This document shows, piece by piece, positions 1 to 8,797 of a DNA stretch of 64,000 bases. The notes under the pieces were generated by a model. The model saw nothing but the letters and a program-made list of their open reading frames with translations, did no database searches and had not been told where the DNA came from. The translations under genes and the position numbers were made by a program. The stretch comes from Tritrichomonas musculus. Taxonomy: Eukaryota; Parabasalia; Tritrichomonadida; Tritrichomonadidae. Positions within the stretch are counted from its first letter, which is position 1. The number at the start of each line of letters is the position of its first letter. The stretch covers positions 1,116,001-1,180,000 of the forward strand of contig JAPFFF010000017.1 of assembly GCA_039105265.1 (NCBI GenBank), written 5' to 3'.

Positions 1-339
1 AATCGGGTTTACAAAATTGTTACGCCAGATGGTGTTGAATACAGAATCACAAAAAAGAATTGTCAAAAAGAAGGTACAAAACGAGTTGGGGGAGATATAT
101 TTTTAAAGAAAGTTGTCAAAACTAATGAATTGAAAGAACTTGAACAAGATGTTATTAAAGCAGATATTGAGAATCTCAAAAGTATGTTCTCACAAAATTT
201 GTCAACTTTTGATAACGAGATTAAAGATTTGAAACAAAGCTATGAACTTAAATTCACAACATTAGATAAAAAAATTGCTGAATTAACCAAAACTGTAAAT
301 CAGATTGCAAAATATATTAATCAACAAATGTTGGATTAG
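1..339 (+). CDS. Polinton small basic/coiled-coil protein, 5' end outside window
   Basis: The reading frame is open from base 1, so the gene starts left of the window. The first 40 residues (YKIVTPDGVEYRITKKNC, then GGDIFLKK) align with residues about 47-82 of the protein at 23222..23698 (YKIITNDGNEYRITKRNC, GGDIYLKK). A small DNA- or RNA-binding-like beta segment is plausible but not established. The rest is a Lys/Glu/Leu-rich coiled coil ending about ten bases before the next gene on the other strand. The function is unknown; it belongs to the conserved small-gene cluster shared by both Polintons in the window. Confidence 0.75.
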   Translation, partial: NRVYKIVTPDGVEYRITKKNCQKEGTKRVGGDIFLKKVVKTNELKELEQDVIKADIENLKSMFSQNLSTFDNEIKDLKQSYELKFTTLDKKIAELTKTVNQIAKYINQQMLD

Positions 340-602
340 ATTTTAGAACATATTGGGACAACTGAATGATTTAATGAATAAGTGTGAAAATTCAATTTTT
401 TTGTTGTTGATACTTGAGGTTCATGTTGAATACTTCCTTTATCTTCATATTTCTTAACAGTTGGTGCAGAATTAATTCTGGTACGTTCTTTTTGCATTTT
501 AATTTGTAATCTATCGTAGTGATTCATTCTTTTATCATCATGAATGGTTCGTTTTTGTTCGTAAGTCACTTCGTGACCTGCACATTTTGATGTGTATGAC
601 AT
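336..602 (-). CDS. Polinton small conserved protein (88 aa)
   Basis: This short antisense gene is convergent with the gene before it; the two stop ends overlap by a few bases. It is homologous to the 72-residue protein at 23657..23875. Shared blocks include HDDK, DRLQ, MQK, R-INSAPTVK, a Glu/Lys patch, HEP and SLNHSVV. The protein is basic and low in hydrophobics, with no membrane segment or known domain. Conservation of the central block and of its place between two plus-strand genes in two diverged elements argues that it is a real gene rather than a shadow. Function unknown; a small virion or DNA-binding protein would fit the size and charge but is only a guess. Confidence 0.7.
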   Translation of the reverse strand: MSYTSKCAGHEVTYEQKRTIHDDKRMNHYDRLQIKMQKERTRINSAPTVKKYEDKGSIQHEPQVSTTKKLNFHTYSLNHSVVPICSKI

Positions 603-617
603 TTTTGCTTCGATTAA

Positions 618-848
618 ATGTCTGAATTAAACGAATATAAGAAGGAGATTCCTGAACTTAAACGTATCAAACGAACCCTCAAAGAAAAATGTTATGATTA
701 CAAGCAACATCTAAATAATGTCAAATCTGGAATGCTTGGTTCCAGTGGGCTTGCTGTTCGTGAATCATTAATTGAAGATATTAATTCATTAAAGGAAAAA
801 GTAAAAAAATTGGAAAACGAATTGAATGAATTAGCTAACAAGGATTGA
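618..848 (+). CDS. Polinton 76-aa coiled-coil protein
   Basis: The protein is nearly identical in layout to that at 23890..24117: MSEL-EYKKEIPELKRIKR at the N-terminus, KCYDYKQ, a central SGMLGS and LAVRESLIEDINSLK, then a heptad-like C-terminus ending in ELNEL. It is short, highly charged and predicted helical, and could form a dimeric coiled coil. The start is divergent from the antisense gene 15 bases upstream, so the two probably share a promoter region. The function is unknown. In the inner element the 3' part of the related gene lies inside the terminal inverted repeat, whereas here the MSLN-type gene follows directly. Confidence 0.75.
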   Translation: MSELNEYKKEIPELKRIKRTLKEKCYDYKQHLNNVKSGMLGSSGLAVRESLIEDINSLKEKVKKLENELNELANKD

Positions 849-918
849 GTAATCTACGAATAAAGGTTTTTTTGGATTCGGCGCATAGCACCTCAGCCAA
901 ACTTTTAGTTTGTTGAAA

Positions 919-1545
919 ATGTCGCTTAACAAAGCAAGAATATTAAGTTCTGAAAATGATGCTTCTGTAAAACAGGAACAGAATACAAACGTTGAAATCA
1001 AAATCAAACCTCAGCATACGGTTCCTCAACAAGCACATCCAGTTTATTATCCAAACATTCCTCAAAGCTGCGGGCTCTCGCAGCCTCTGACAAGCGGAGG
1101 AATGAATCCACAATCTAGGGATGTAAATTTTACTATACCGGAGGAGAATTCTCAATATCAATTTCAACCTCCAACAAACAATCTTTCCCAAGACCGTGGA
1201 ATTGCAGATTTGGGAAATGAGATTGAAGACTTAACTATCAAGAATAAATTTTTAGAAACACTTCTTTCAATTTATGAATTAAATCCACTTCGTGTAAATA
1301 ATTACTTAGTTTGTCACTCAAATTCATTAATGGAATTAATTAAAATTCTAACACATGCTGATAAAGTTGAACTTATTATAGATGAAGATTCTGGTTGTAA
1401 TGGATGTGTATCGAAGAATAAATATTTAGAAATCCAACGAATTCTTGTTACAAAAGATGGTAAATCAAATGATTTGAAATATGGTTACAATGATGTTTAT
1501 GCACAACTTGTTCGATATGGTATTTCACTTAAATTATGTGTTTAA
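919..1545 (+). CDS. Polinton MSLN-type conserved protein (208 aa)
   Basis: ATG at 919 is chosen because it gives MSLNKARILSSENDASVKQE, which matches the start of the related gene at 8798..9373 (MSLNRARILSSENDASVKQE). A Pro/Gln-rich disordered stretch follows (about residues 25-95). The C-terminal 115 residues form a conserved helical and mixed domain with NKFLE, SIYE-NP, CHSN-LMELIK-LTHADKVEL and CNGCVS motifs; the paired Cys of CNGC suggest metal or disulfide chemistry. No known family is recognised. In both Polintons it lies immediately upstream of a 43-residue membrane protein and the packaging ATPase, which suggests a role in virion assembly or packaging. Confidence 0.75.
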   Translation: MSLNKARILSSENDASVKQEQNTNVEIKIKPQHTVPQQAHPVYYPNIPQSCGLSQPLTSGGMNPQSRDVNFTIPEENSQYQFQPPTNNLSQDRGIADLGNEIEDLTIKNKFLETLLSIYELNPLRVNNYLVCHSNSLMELIKILTHADKVELIIDEDSGCNGCVSKNKYLEIQRILVTKDGKSNDLKYGYNDVYAQLVRYGISLKLCV

Positions 1546-1555
1546 AATTATTCAA

Positions 1556-1687
1556 ATGATTTCTGAAATTCTTTTGGGTACTATTTTGGTTGTTCATGTT
1601 ATTGAATTATGTGTTTTGATATCAATTTTCAAAGAAGATGAACCCCCTGAACTCACAGAGGAGTTGCGCTCGAAGCTTTACTCATAA
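1556..1687 (+). CDS. 43-aa single-pass membrane protein, conserved in Polintons
   Basis: This 43-residue frame starts MISEILLGT and has one hydrophobic helix (about residues 4-26). It ends in a charged tail, EPPELTEELRSKLYS. The gene between the MSLN-type gene and the ATPase of the other Polinton (8656..8787, minus) also has exactly 43 residues, with MIYEIL, a hydrophobic helix and EPELSEEIRTKMYS. Identical length, position and tail pattern support a real gene that length cut-offs would miss. It starts 11 bases after the MSLN-type gene and ends 3 bases before the ATPase start, so the three are probably co-expressed. Role unknown; an internal-membrane or scaffold role is possible. Confidence 0.72.
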   Translation: MISEILLGTILVVHVIELCVLISIFKEDEPPELTEELRSKLYS

Positions 1688-1690
1688 TAA

Positions 1691-2521
1691 ATGAAACCCA
1701 GCAAATTTGATTACAAAACAATATTTTTTTCAGATACTTCTGACTATGATGATGACATAGATTTTGAACATTACGAAGAACATCAGATGATAAAACCTAT
1801 TATCAACAATAAAGCGTCTCGCTCTGCGAGATTTGATATTGATTTTGAAATGAATCGAGCGTACAAAAAAAATGAATCAAAAATAATGTCAGAATCAATT
1901 CGTCCAATTGGTCCTGGAATCTATGCTAATTATAATTCTCTAAACATTATTGTGGGTTCCCAGGGTAAAGGTAAATCGCACATTGTATTAAGAGATATAA
2001 TTCAAATATCTCGATTGAAGGAGTCAAATGTACATCAAATTGTGTATATTAGCAAGAATGGAGTTATAAATGATTCTACATTTGAAGCTCAACGCGAATT
2101 GATAAATTTACCTGTGAAAGTTGTTTCCAACACAAATGCTGAAGCTTATTTAAAAGAATTGGATTTATGGAAGGAATTATATATTAAATATACCTCTGTG
2201 GGACGAATCACGGTTAATAATGAGAAACTAGAAAAAATGTTTCAATTCCTTAATATCAATAAACTTGGTAAACCCAATGTGCCATTAAATACAATAATTC
2301 TGTGTGAAGACTTCATTAAATCGAAATTGTTAAAATCTGCTTACTTCACAAATTATATAACTCAATTGAGACACAAACATTCAATCGTTTATGTGAACGT
2401 TCAATTCTTCAAAGCGATTCCAACAGATTATAAGAACAATTGTACTTCATTCTTTATTTTCAATGGATTCTCAAGGCAGAAGTTGAATTACATATATCAA
2501 CAAGTTGTTATGCCAGAGTAG
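1691..2521 (+). CDS. Polinton packaging ATPase (A32/FtsK-HerA type)
   Basis: The Walker A motif is GSQGKGKS (about residue 90) and the Walker B-like strand is TIILCED (about residue 200), followed by a QLRHK segment and a C-terminal SFFIFNGFSRQKLNYIYQQ block. These are the hallmarks of the genome-packaging ATPases of Polintons, related to poxvirus A32. The protein aligns along its length with the 304-residue ATPase at 7717..8631. In this family it is thought to pump element DNA into capsids. The 3' end of the gene meets the TIR of the 2517..26583 element, so that insertion or rearrangement has displaced its natural end. Confidence 0.85.
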   Translation: MKPSKFDYKTIFFSDTSDYDDDIDFEHYEEHQMIKPIINNKASRSARFDIDFEMNRAYKKNESKIMSESIRPIGPGIYANYNSLNIIVGSQGKGKSHIVLRDIIQISRLKESNVHQIVYISKNGVINDSTFEAQRELINLPVKVVSNTNAEAYLKELDLWKELYIKYTSVGRITVNNEKLEKMFQFLNINKLGKPNVPLNTIILCEDFIKSKLLKSAYFTNYITQLRHKHSIVYVNVQFFKAIPTDYKNNCTSFFIFNGFSRQKLNYIYQQVVMPE

Positions 2522-2929
2522 TATCTAGATGGGGACGTCTGGTTACCTACGAATTTTTTATAGGAAACCCACCTCGGAAACCAAGCTCAAAATCAACTCT
2601 GAAAAAAATAAATAAATTAACTCTAAAATTTAGTTGCAACCATGAATTACAAAATCAATTGTAGAATCAATTGAAGAATCGCGGTACTTTGTACCGAGTG
2701 TCAACTATGTTAGCTCAATGTCAAAATCGATTCTCAAAATTTATAGGAAACCAACCTCGGTAACAAAGGAATAACACACTGAAAAAAACTAATTATCAAA
2801 CTAATTGCCAAACTAATTATCAAACTAATTATCAAATCAATTACAACATTAATTCATAACACTAATATAGACACAAATAATAGAATTTATTGAAAAGTGA
2901 ATTTTCACCTCAATTCTCACCAATTAGCT
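2517..2929 (+). repeat. Left TIR of the outer element
   Basis: This is the reverse complement of 26183..26583. The two arms match over about 400 bases with two substitutions; this arm has one additional 12-base unit in a CAAACTAATTAT mini-repeat. The outer tip reads AGTAGTATCTAGATGGGGAC. Internal features are a near-palindrome CGGTACTTTGTACCG and repeated TATAGGAAACC-A-CTCGG blocks. The polymerase gene begins about 110 bases inside the inner edge. Confidence 0.92.
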
Positions 2930-3038
2930 AACTAACTGAATTATATAATTAATGACAGAATTAATTATTCTAACAAAGTTCCGAATCATGTTTTCAATTT
3001 GATTATCAAAGAAATCATAATGATTTTTTTCTCTTAAA

Positions 3039-6000
3039 ATGGCTTTCAACCAAAATTCATTTATTGATTTTACTAATAACGATATTGTTGAATCTATTAA
3101 TAATATTAATCAAGGACTTAATGAAAATCTTGAAATTGCAGATACTCGTCGATTTAGAGGAGGTGCTAAATTACGAAATATCAGAACTCTGGTTAATTAT
3201 CTTAATCAACATAACGCTCAACAAATCATTGATCCTAATTTTGATGATAATGATTTTCAAGAAAATCTTGATCAATTCATAATTCATGAACAAAATCGTC
3301 GTCAATATGAACAAAATTATCTAGATATCTTAAATCATGAAACAAATAATGAAAATGAGTTGAACCAAACATATACTCAATATTACAACAAACAACACGA
3401 ATTAAATAAATCTTATGAACGAAATTATCAAGATATCTTAAATCGTGAAGTTGTAAGTGATGATGAAACAAATGAAGAAAATATTCAATACTTTGAACGT
3501 CAAGCTGAAATTGAAAATGCAATTAAAAGGGCTTATGAAGCAGTTGATAATGCAATTAATTTGATAAACAAATCCAAACCAAATCTCAAGAAAGTTGAAC
3601 CAAAACTCATTAAAGATAAATCCCATTTACTTGAATATTATATTCCTGAAAATGAAGAATTATATGAATATATTGATAAATTTAATCACAAATTCGTATC
3701 GAAAAACAATGATTTCCTAATTATCAACGAACCACATGATTTCGATAAAGCTGTTGAGGTTTGGGATTATTATAATTCATTCCCTTCATCCAAAGTAGTT
3801 AACAGAATTGATGATAATTGTCCTATCATAACATATTATTTCAATCAAATTTCATCGTTAGATGATATTTATGAATCATTACAAGAAGTATTTTCAAAAG
3901 AAATCAAACCATTTAAATTACATTTTCAATTATCTGGTGTATTTGAAACTCCAAAATTTGATTTTGAGAATGATGTTGAACTATATGAATATGAAGCGAA
4001 AAATATTATTTGGAAGAATTATCGAGAATCAATTCCTACATTAATACAACTTCCTCAAGACATTGAAATTGTAAAATTATATATTGAATCAGTTCTTCAT
4101 TCTTATGAAACAACACAATCTAACACTAAATTAACAATTGTTGGTTCAATTGCTTTTACAATATCAAGAATGATTAAAATCACTGGTAAGATTAATGGTT
4201 TACCTGATGTTTTCACCAAATCTCGTTCAATTATTGTTGATAATGTTGATGATAATTTATGTTGGTATCGTGCTGTGTCAATCTGTTTGAACCCTAAATT
4301 GATTTCTCCAACTGAGAAGAGAAGAACACAATTCGCAAAACAAATGTTATTAAAGAAATATGGAATCGAATATTCAAATCACATGACAAACGATGAACGT
4401 GAAAAATCAAATAAAATTCTTAATGAATTTAATGGACTTGACATATATGAAATGAAATCTGAAGCTGAAGAACTGAAACTCAATATTAATATATATGATT
4501 ATATTGAATCAATTAAGCAATATAATATTACTAATCAATGGAAATATAATGACTCAAATGATTTTCATTCAATGCTTCTATTCTCAAAAGGTAACATTCT
4601 TCACATCATGTTTATCAAACCGGATGGTGTTGAAACTCTTACAAACATACTTATTTGTCCCAAATGTCGTTCATACTCAACTCAAAAAAAGCATAAATCA
4701 TATTTTTTGAAGCATATGAAATTATGTGATGGAACTTTCAAAAAGAACTTCATTCCAAACAAAGAACCACTTCCATTCTGCCCACATATACTTAACAATC
4801 CTGTTTATGAATATTGTTTGGCGCATCAATTAGAATGGAAACCTAACATTTATTATATAACTTATGATTTTGAAACAATGGAACAAGTTATTGAAGAATC
4901 AACTGGCAAATCTGTTACAATCAACTCACGTTTGATTCCTCTTTCAGTTGCTTCATGTGTTAAATCTGCTAATGGAGTAACAACAAAACATTTCGATATA
5001 AGAACTGAAAACTTCATTCCAAAATGGATTAAATGGTTGTTTGACATGTCAATTTCAATATATAATGACAAAATCAATTATGCCAAATCAATTCTGAAAC
5101 TTGATTCTGCCAAAGAATTACTCAAAATTGATAAAAATTTGAATGTCATAACTGTTTTCGGATTCAATTCTTCAAGATTTGATTCAAATTTATTCAAAAA
5201 TTATTTCAATTATCATTTCGGAACATTAAGTTGGCACGCTACTGATTTAATTGGAACTGCTAGTTCATTAAAACAATTCATATTAACTTCACCAAATTAT
5301 GAAACAAAATTACGTTTTATTGATGCTCAATCATTTGTTGCAGGAGGTACATTAAAACAATTTGGGACTGATTTTGGTCAAATTGAATCATCTGTAATCC
5401 CGCTTAAGAGCGAGAAAGGAGTGTTCCCATATGAGGCAATCAACTCAAATAATTACAATGAAGTCTTATCGAAATCAGAACCGTTTTCATACAATGATTT
5501 CTACAGTTATTTGAATCAATCTAACCCATTAACTAAGGATGAATATCAAACTTACCTTGAGGATGCAACTAATTATAAAACAAGGTGGGATTACTTACTT
5601 GCCTACAATGATAATGATGTTGAAATGATGATTAAACCTATTGATTATTTGATTGAGTTAAACGCTCAATATAACGTTGACTTGATATCAAATTTATCAC
5701 TTTCGAAGAATGCATCATGTATTAAATATGCTCTTGCATACAAAGATTTTAACCCAAATGGTAATTATAATGTTATACATAATTTAACAACATTTGTTCC
5801 TGATGAACAATGGTGGAAATACAAATGCTCAAATTATTTCGATCAAGACTCAAAATATAATACAAAATTGCAAAACAAAATCAATTCTCTGTCAAAAAAA
5901 TCAGTTCTGACTGATAATGAAAGAACCAAAATTGACATATGGACTTCAAAAATGAGAGATTTGTCGAAATGCATCTCTCAATCTGATTTCAAAGAGTTCA

Positions 6001-6866
6001 TGAAACGTTATGAAAATGAGAATTTTTGTTACCTTTGTGGTGAGCATTTCACTTATCAAAACAAACCAACTCTTGATCGAATTGATAATAACATCGGTCA
6101 TGAATTAAATAATTGTAAATTTGCTTGTGCTGAATGTAATTGTTTACGTAATCGTAATGATGAATGTATAACTCGATTGAGGATTCAATTGAAGAAATTT
6201 TGTTCTGAAAATCATCTCCCAACATTAATTAACGATGAAGATGAGTATCATTCAATCCGAAAATCAATTACAGGAGGTATTTCCAATGTACTTCATCGAA
6301 TGAATCTTAGAGGAATTACTCACATAAATAAATATCGTTTCGATGCAATTCATAATAAAATTATTTCATATGATACTGAATATTTTATAACACATGTTGT
6401 TGGAATTGATTTTAATTCTCTTTACCCATCATCATTTGGATCTATCAAACATTCATTTAATAAATATCATGGTGGAATTATGTTTATGCCAGGTAGGTTT
6501 CTAAATCGTTATAACGTTTATGATGAAAATGGTGTTAAAAACAACAAAATTTATGACATTTGTTACAAAATCATCACTTCAAAAACAAGATTTGACAATA
6601 AATTTCCAGATAAATTATTTTATGCAGAAGTGAAACTTGTATGCCCAAAATCGAAAATCAATTATTTCATTAATTTTCCACCTGTATTTCGTAGTATCAA
6701 CATCAAAAACAATAAAGAAACAATTGGTTCTTACATGTATGTTTATATGGAATCAAATAAATTGGCTTCAATCGATAAAGAAGAACGTAAATTAACAATG
6801 CTTCTTGATACTCATGGTGATTATATGTGTTTTTCAAATTATTATTTGTGGTTCTTGTTGGACCAT
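3039..6866 (+). pseudogene. Polinton DNA polymerase B, 5' portion (interrupted by the inner element)
   Basis: This is the first part of a family-B polymerase of the protein-primed, Polinton type. Visible in order are an acidic/Asn-rich N-terminus and an OTU-like segment with DDNLCWYRA (Cys about 408). A CPKC...H...C zinc-binding segment follows near 541. The 3'-5' exonuclease motifs are Exo I YDFET (609-613), Exo II FNSSRFD (709-715) and Exo III YNDND (856-860). An embedded HNH-like segment has CYLC (997-1000), DRIDNN (1013) and CAEC (1030-1033). Polymerase motif A, DFNSLYP, is near 1122. The inner Polinton lies in the gene at 6867..24412 and a further polymerase segment lies beyond it. The gene is a fossil with one large insertion. 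Confidence 0.88.
6861..6866 (+). repeat. Target-site duplication, left copy (6 bp)
   Basis: GACCAT lies immediately before the AGAGAG tip of the inner element, and the same six bases follow its other tip at 24413..24418. A 6-bp duplication is the usual Polinton integration signature. Confidence 0.92.
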
Positions 6867-7233
6867 AGAGAGTAAGGGGGACCGTCTGGGCAGGGGATAA
6901 AAAATGACCCCCTTGTCATAGGGTTTACAGACCCCAAACCTCAGCTACATGACTCAAAAAATCGCCACTTTTTCAAAATTAGCCCCTCATTTCATTCAAA
7001 AATCGGGTAGACACTTTTGAATCGTCATCTTTGAATCTTCATCTTTGAACTTGTTTAGTAGTATATATCAGTCGGTTTCCGTCGGGCTAAAGCCCACCGT
7101 CAACACGACTAATGAACAAAAATAATATGAACTCATTTAATGATTACCATCAATTGATGATTCATTTACTGGACAATTCATTTAATTCATTCTCAAGCTG
7201 ATGCACTTTATTTTTGAGGCTGTTGATGTCTTC
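6867..7233 (+). repeat. Left TIR of the inner Polinton
   Basis: This matches the reverse complement of 24046..24412. The first 295 or so bases are identical and about four differences lie in the innermost 70 bases. The inner part corresponds to the 3' end of the 76-residue gene that is complete at the other end, so this arm carries a non-coding copy of that gene's end. Two GAATC-TCATCTTTGAA-type short repeats occur in the middle. Confidence 0.93.
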
Positions 7234-7270
7234 AATGACGTTTTTATTTTTTAATTTCATGATAAAGACA

Positions 7271-7728
7271 TGACAACACCAAAGGTTTATGATTACATCA
7301 ATTCACTTATTGATATGTTGGATGAATCAGAGAAGTTCAAACAATGTGATTTCTAAATTCTGTGTGATAGATATCCAATACCTTGTGGAAAGGCTGCATA
7401 TAAAGCTAAAGTGTTGTACATATCATTGAAGAACAAAGAGAATGAATTCAAACGATTCTATCACGACAAGATAGTCGACCTCGGGCTCGAATATATAACA
7501 CTTACATCAAATGTTAGAAGAAGGATATCAACAACGTCAATTGAGTTCTTCGTTGAAGGTTCAAGTGAAGAACAATCATTTAAAGAATATAAGTATTATA
7601 ATTACAGTATCAGAAAGGCAACAGATAAGAAAACAAAGGAACTCATTGAACAGATGAGACAAAAATATAATATCAATACACCTCAACTGTTTGTTGGTGT
7701 TCAACAACAAATTGTATTAGATGAATGA
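7271..7728 (+). pseudogene. Polinton gene remnant near left TIR
   Basis: Coding-like sequence runs from just inside the TIR to the convergent ATPase gene. The first part reads MTTPKVYDYINSLIDMLDES; the longer later part gives about 105 residues with RRRISTTSIEFFVEG, ATDKKTKELIEQMRQKY and a final VQQQIVLDE. It looks broken about once. No family is recognised. It overlaps the ATPase 3' end by about 12 bases, tail to tail. A homologue is not visible in the left Polinton arm because that arm is cut before this position. Confidence 0.5.
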
Positions 7729-8631
7729 AAGGTTATTAGTTCGAACATTGACTAAAACGAATTGATGTGCTTTCATTGTTCTGTATCGATTCCATAACTC
7801 TTCGAACTCTATTGGGAATGGAACTTGTTGATATATGTAGCCAAGTTTCTGTCGTGAATAACCACTAAAGATGAAGAATGATGTTGCATTTTTTTTCCAT
7901 TCTGTTGTTAAAGCTTTGAAGAACTGAATGTTAACGAATATGATTAGATTCTTGTGTCGAAGCTGACTAATGGTATTGATAAAATAGGATGATTTAATTA
8001 GTTTCGATTTCAAAAAGTCCTCACAAAGAATGATAGTATTTAGCGGTTTATTTGGTTGACCTAGTTTATTGATATGAAGAAACTCAAACATATCGTTTAA
8101 CTTCTTTTCATCGATTACTATTTTTGGTGTTGATGAATATTTGTTATACAATTCTTTATATAAATCAAGTTGTTTAAGATATTCTTCAGCATTGCTGTCA
8201 GCAACAGTTTTTATTGGTAGCTGTATCAATTCGCGTTGGCTTTCGAATGTAGCATCGTTAATTGTTCCGTTTCGTGATACATAAACAATTAAATGAAAGC
8301 CAGCGTTCTTCATTCGAGACATTTGAATAACATCTCGTAGCATTATATGACTCTTTCCTTTACCTTGCTGACCAACGAGTATGTTCAATGAATTGTAATA
8401 TGAATAAATACCGTTTGCGATTGGTCTGATTGATTCGTTTTTTATTTTTGATTCATTGCGTTGATAAGCTTTATTCATCTCATCATCAATATTAAATGTC
8501 TTTTCATTAACTGTTGGCTTGAATGATTCATATTCAAATGCAAAACTCATTTGGTCATCATCATAATCAGAGCTATTAGAAAATAAAACCTCTTTATAAT
8601 TAAACTGAGTGGGTTTCATGAAACCTTTCAT
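7717..8631 (-). CDS. Polinton packaging ATPase (A32/FtsK-HerA type)
   Basis: This 304-residue protein has Walker A GQQGKGKS (about residue 88), a Walker B-like TIILCED (about residue 200) and the SQLRHKN, FFIFSGYSRQKLGYIYQQ and ELWNRYR segments. It is homologous along its length to the ATPase at 1691..2521 and extends about 28 residues further. The family translocates DNA into icosahedral capsids of Polintons and related viruses. The N-terminal 45 residues are acidic (SSDYDDD) and conserved between the two copies. It follows the 43-residue membrane-protein gene by 24 bases and the MSLN-type gene beyond, which suggests one expression unit running toward the left TIR. Confidence 0.88.
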   Translation of the reverse strand: MKGFMKPTQFNYKEVLFSNSSDYDDDQMSFAFEYESFKPTVNEKTFNIDDEMNKAYQRNESKIKNESIRPIANGIYSYYNSLNILVGQQGKGKSHIMLRDVIQMSRMKNAGFHLIVYVSRNGTINDATFESQRELIQLPIKTVADSNAEEYLKQLDLYKELYNKYSSTPKIVIDEKKLNDMFEFLHINKLGQPNKPLNTIILCEDFLKSKLIKSSYFINTISQLRHKNLIIFVNIQFFKALTTEWKKNATSFFIFSGYSRQKLGYIYQQVPFPIEFEELWNRYRTMKAHQFVLVNVRTNNLSFI

Positions 8632-8655
8632 TTCTTTAGTTTTCGTTAAAGCTCT

Positions 8656-8787
8656 TCATGAATACATTTTTGTTCTTATCTCTTCACTGAGTTCTGGTTC
8701 TTTGTCTGGTATCATTAATGATACTTCAACAAGCTTCACTAAAAATAAACCTGTTAATAATGAAACCACTAATATTTCATATATCAT
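8656..8787 (-). CDS. 43-aa single-pass membrane protein, conserved in Polintons
   Basis: The frame begins MIYEILVVSLLTGLFLVKLV, a single hydrophobic helix, and ends with the charged tail EPELSEEIRTKMYS. It has the same length (43 residues) and position as 1556..1687 in the left Polinton. It lies 10 bases after the MSLN-type gene and 24 bases before the ATPase. A longer frame on the opposite strand overlaps it but has no homologue in the other element, so the minus-strand gene is preferred. The function is unknown. Confidence 0.72.
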   Translation of the reverse strand: MIYEILVVSLLTGLFLVKLVEVSLMIPDKEPELSEEIRTKMYS

Positions 8788-8797
8788 TTATTAGTTT

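Larger units (their letters stand above)
1..2516 (+). mobile_element. Polinton/Maverick arm, partial (left element)
   Basis: Five or six genes here match, one for one, genes of the Polinton at 6867..24412: the basic/coiled-coil protein, the small antisense protein, the 76-residue protein, the MSLN-type protein, the 43-residue membrane protein and the packaging ATPase. The proteins are clearly related but not identical, so this is a different Polinton lineage. The element runs off the left edge of the window and its right side is cut where the TIR of the 2517..26583 element begins. No matching remainder was recognised on the far side of that element. It is a partial fossil; its capsid, integrase and polymerase genes are not in view. 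Confidence 0.8.

Noticed and set aside
1481-1687. A 68-residue frame starting inside the MSLN-type gene
   Set aside because: Only the last 43 codons, from ATG 1556, have a counterpart in the other Polinton. The upstream part is the MSLN-type gene read in another frame.
2440-2664. Plus-strand frame across the ATPase end into the outer TIR
   Set aside because: It spans an element boundary and its second half is TIR sequence; no coding signal.
2930-3038. A second promoter-like or origin-like motif between TIR and polymerase
   Set aside because: Only general AT-rich sequence is visible; no motif could be defended.
8609-8794. Plus-strand 61-residue frame
   Set aside because: It lies opposite the conserved 43-residue membrane-protein gene and has no homologue in the left Polinton arm.
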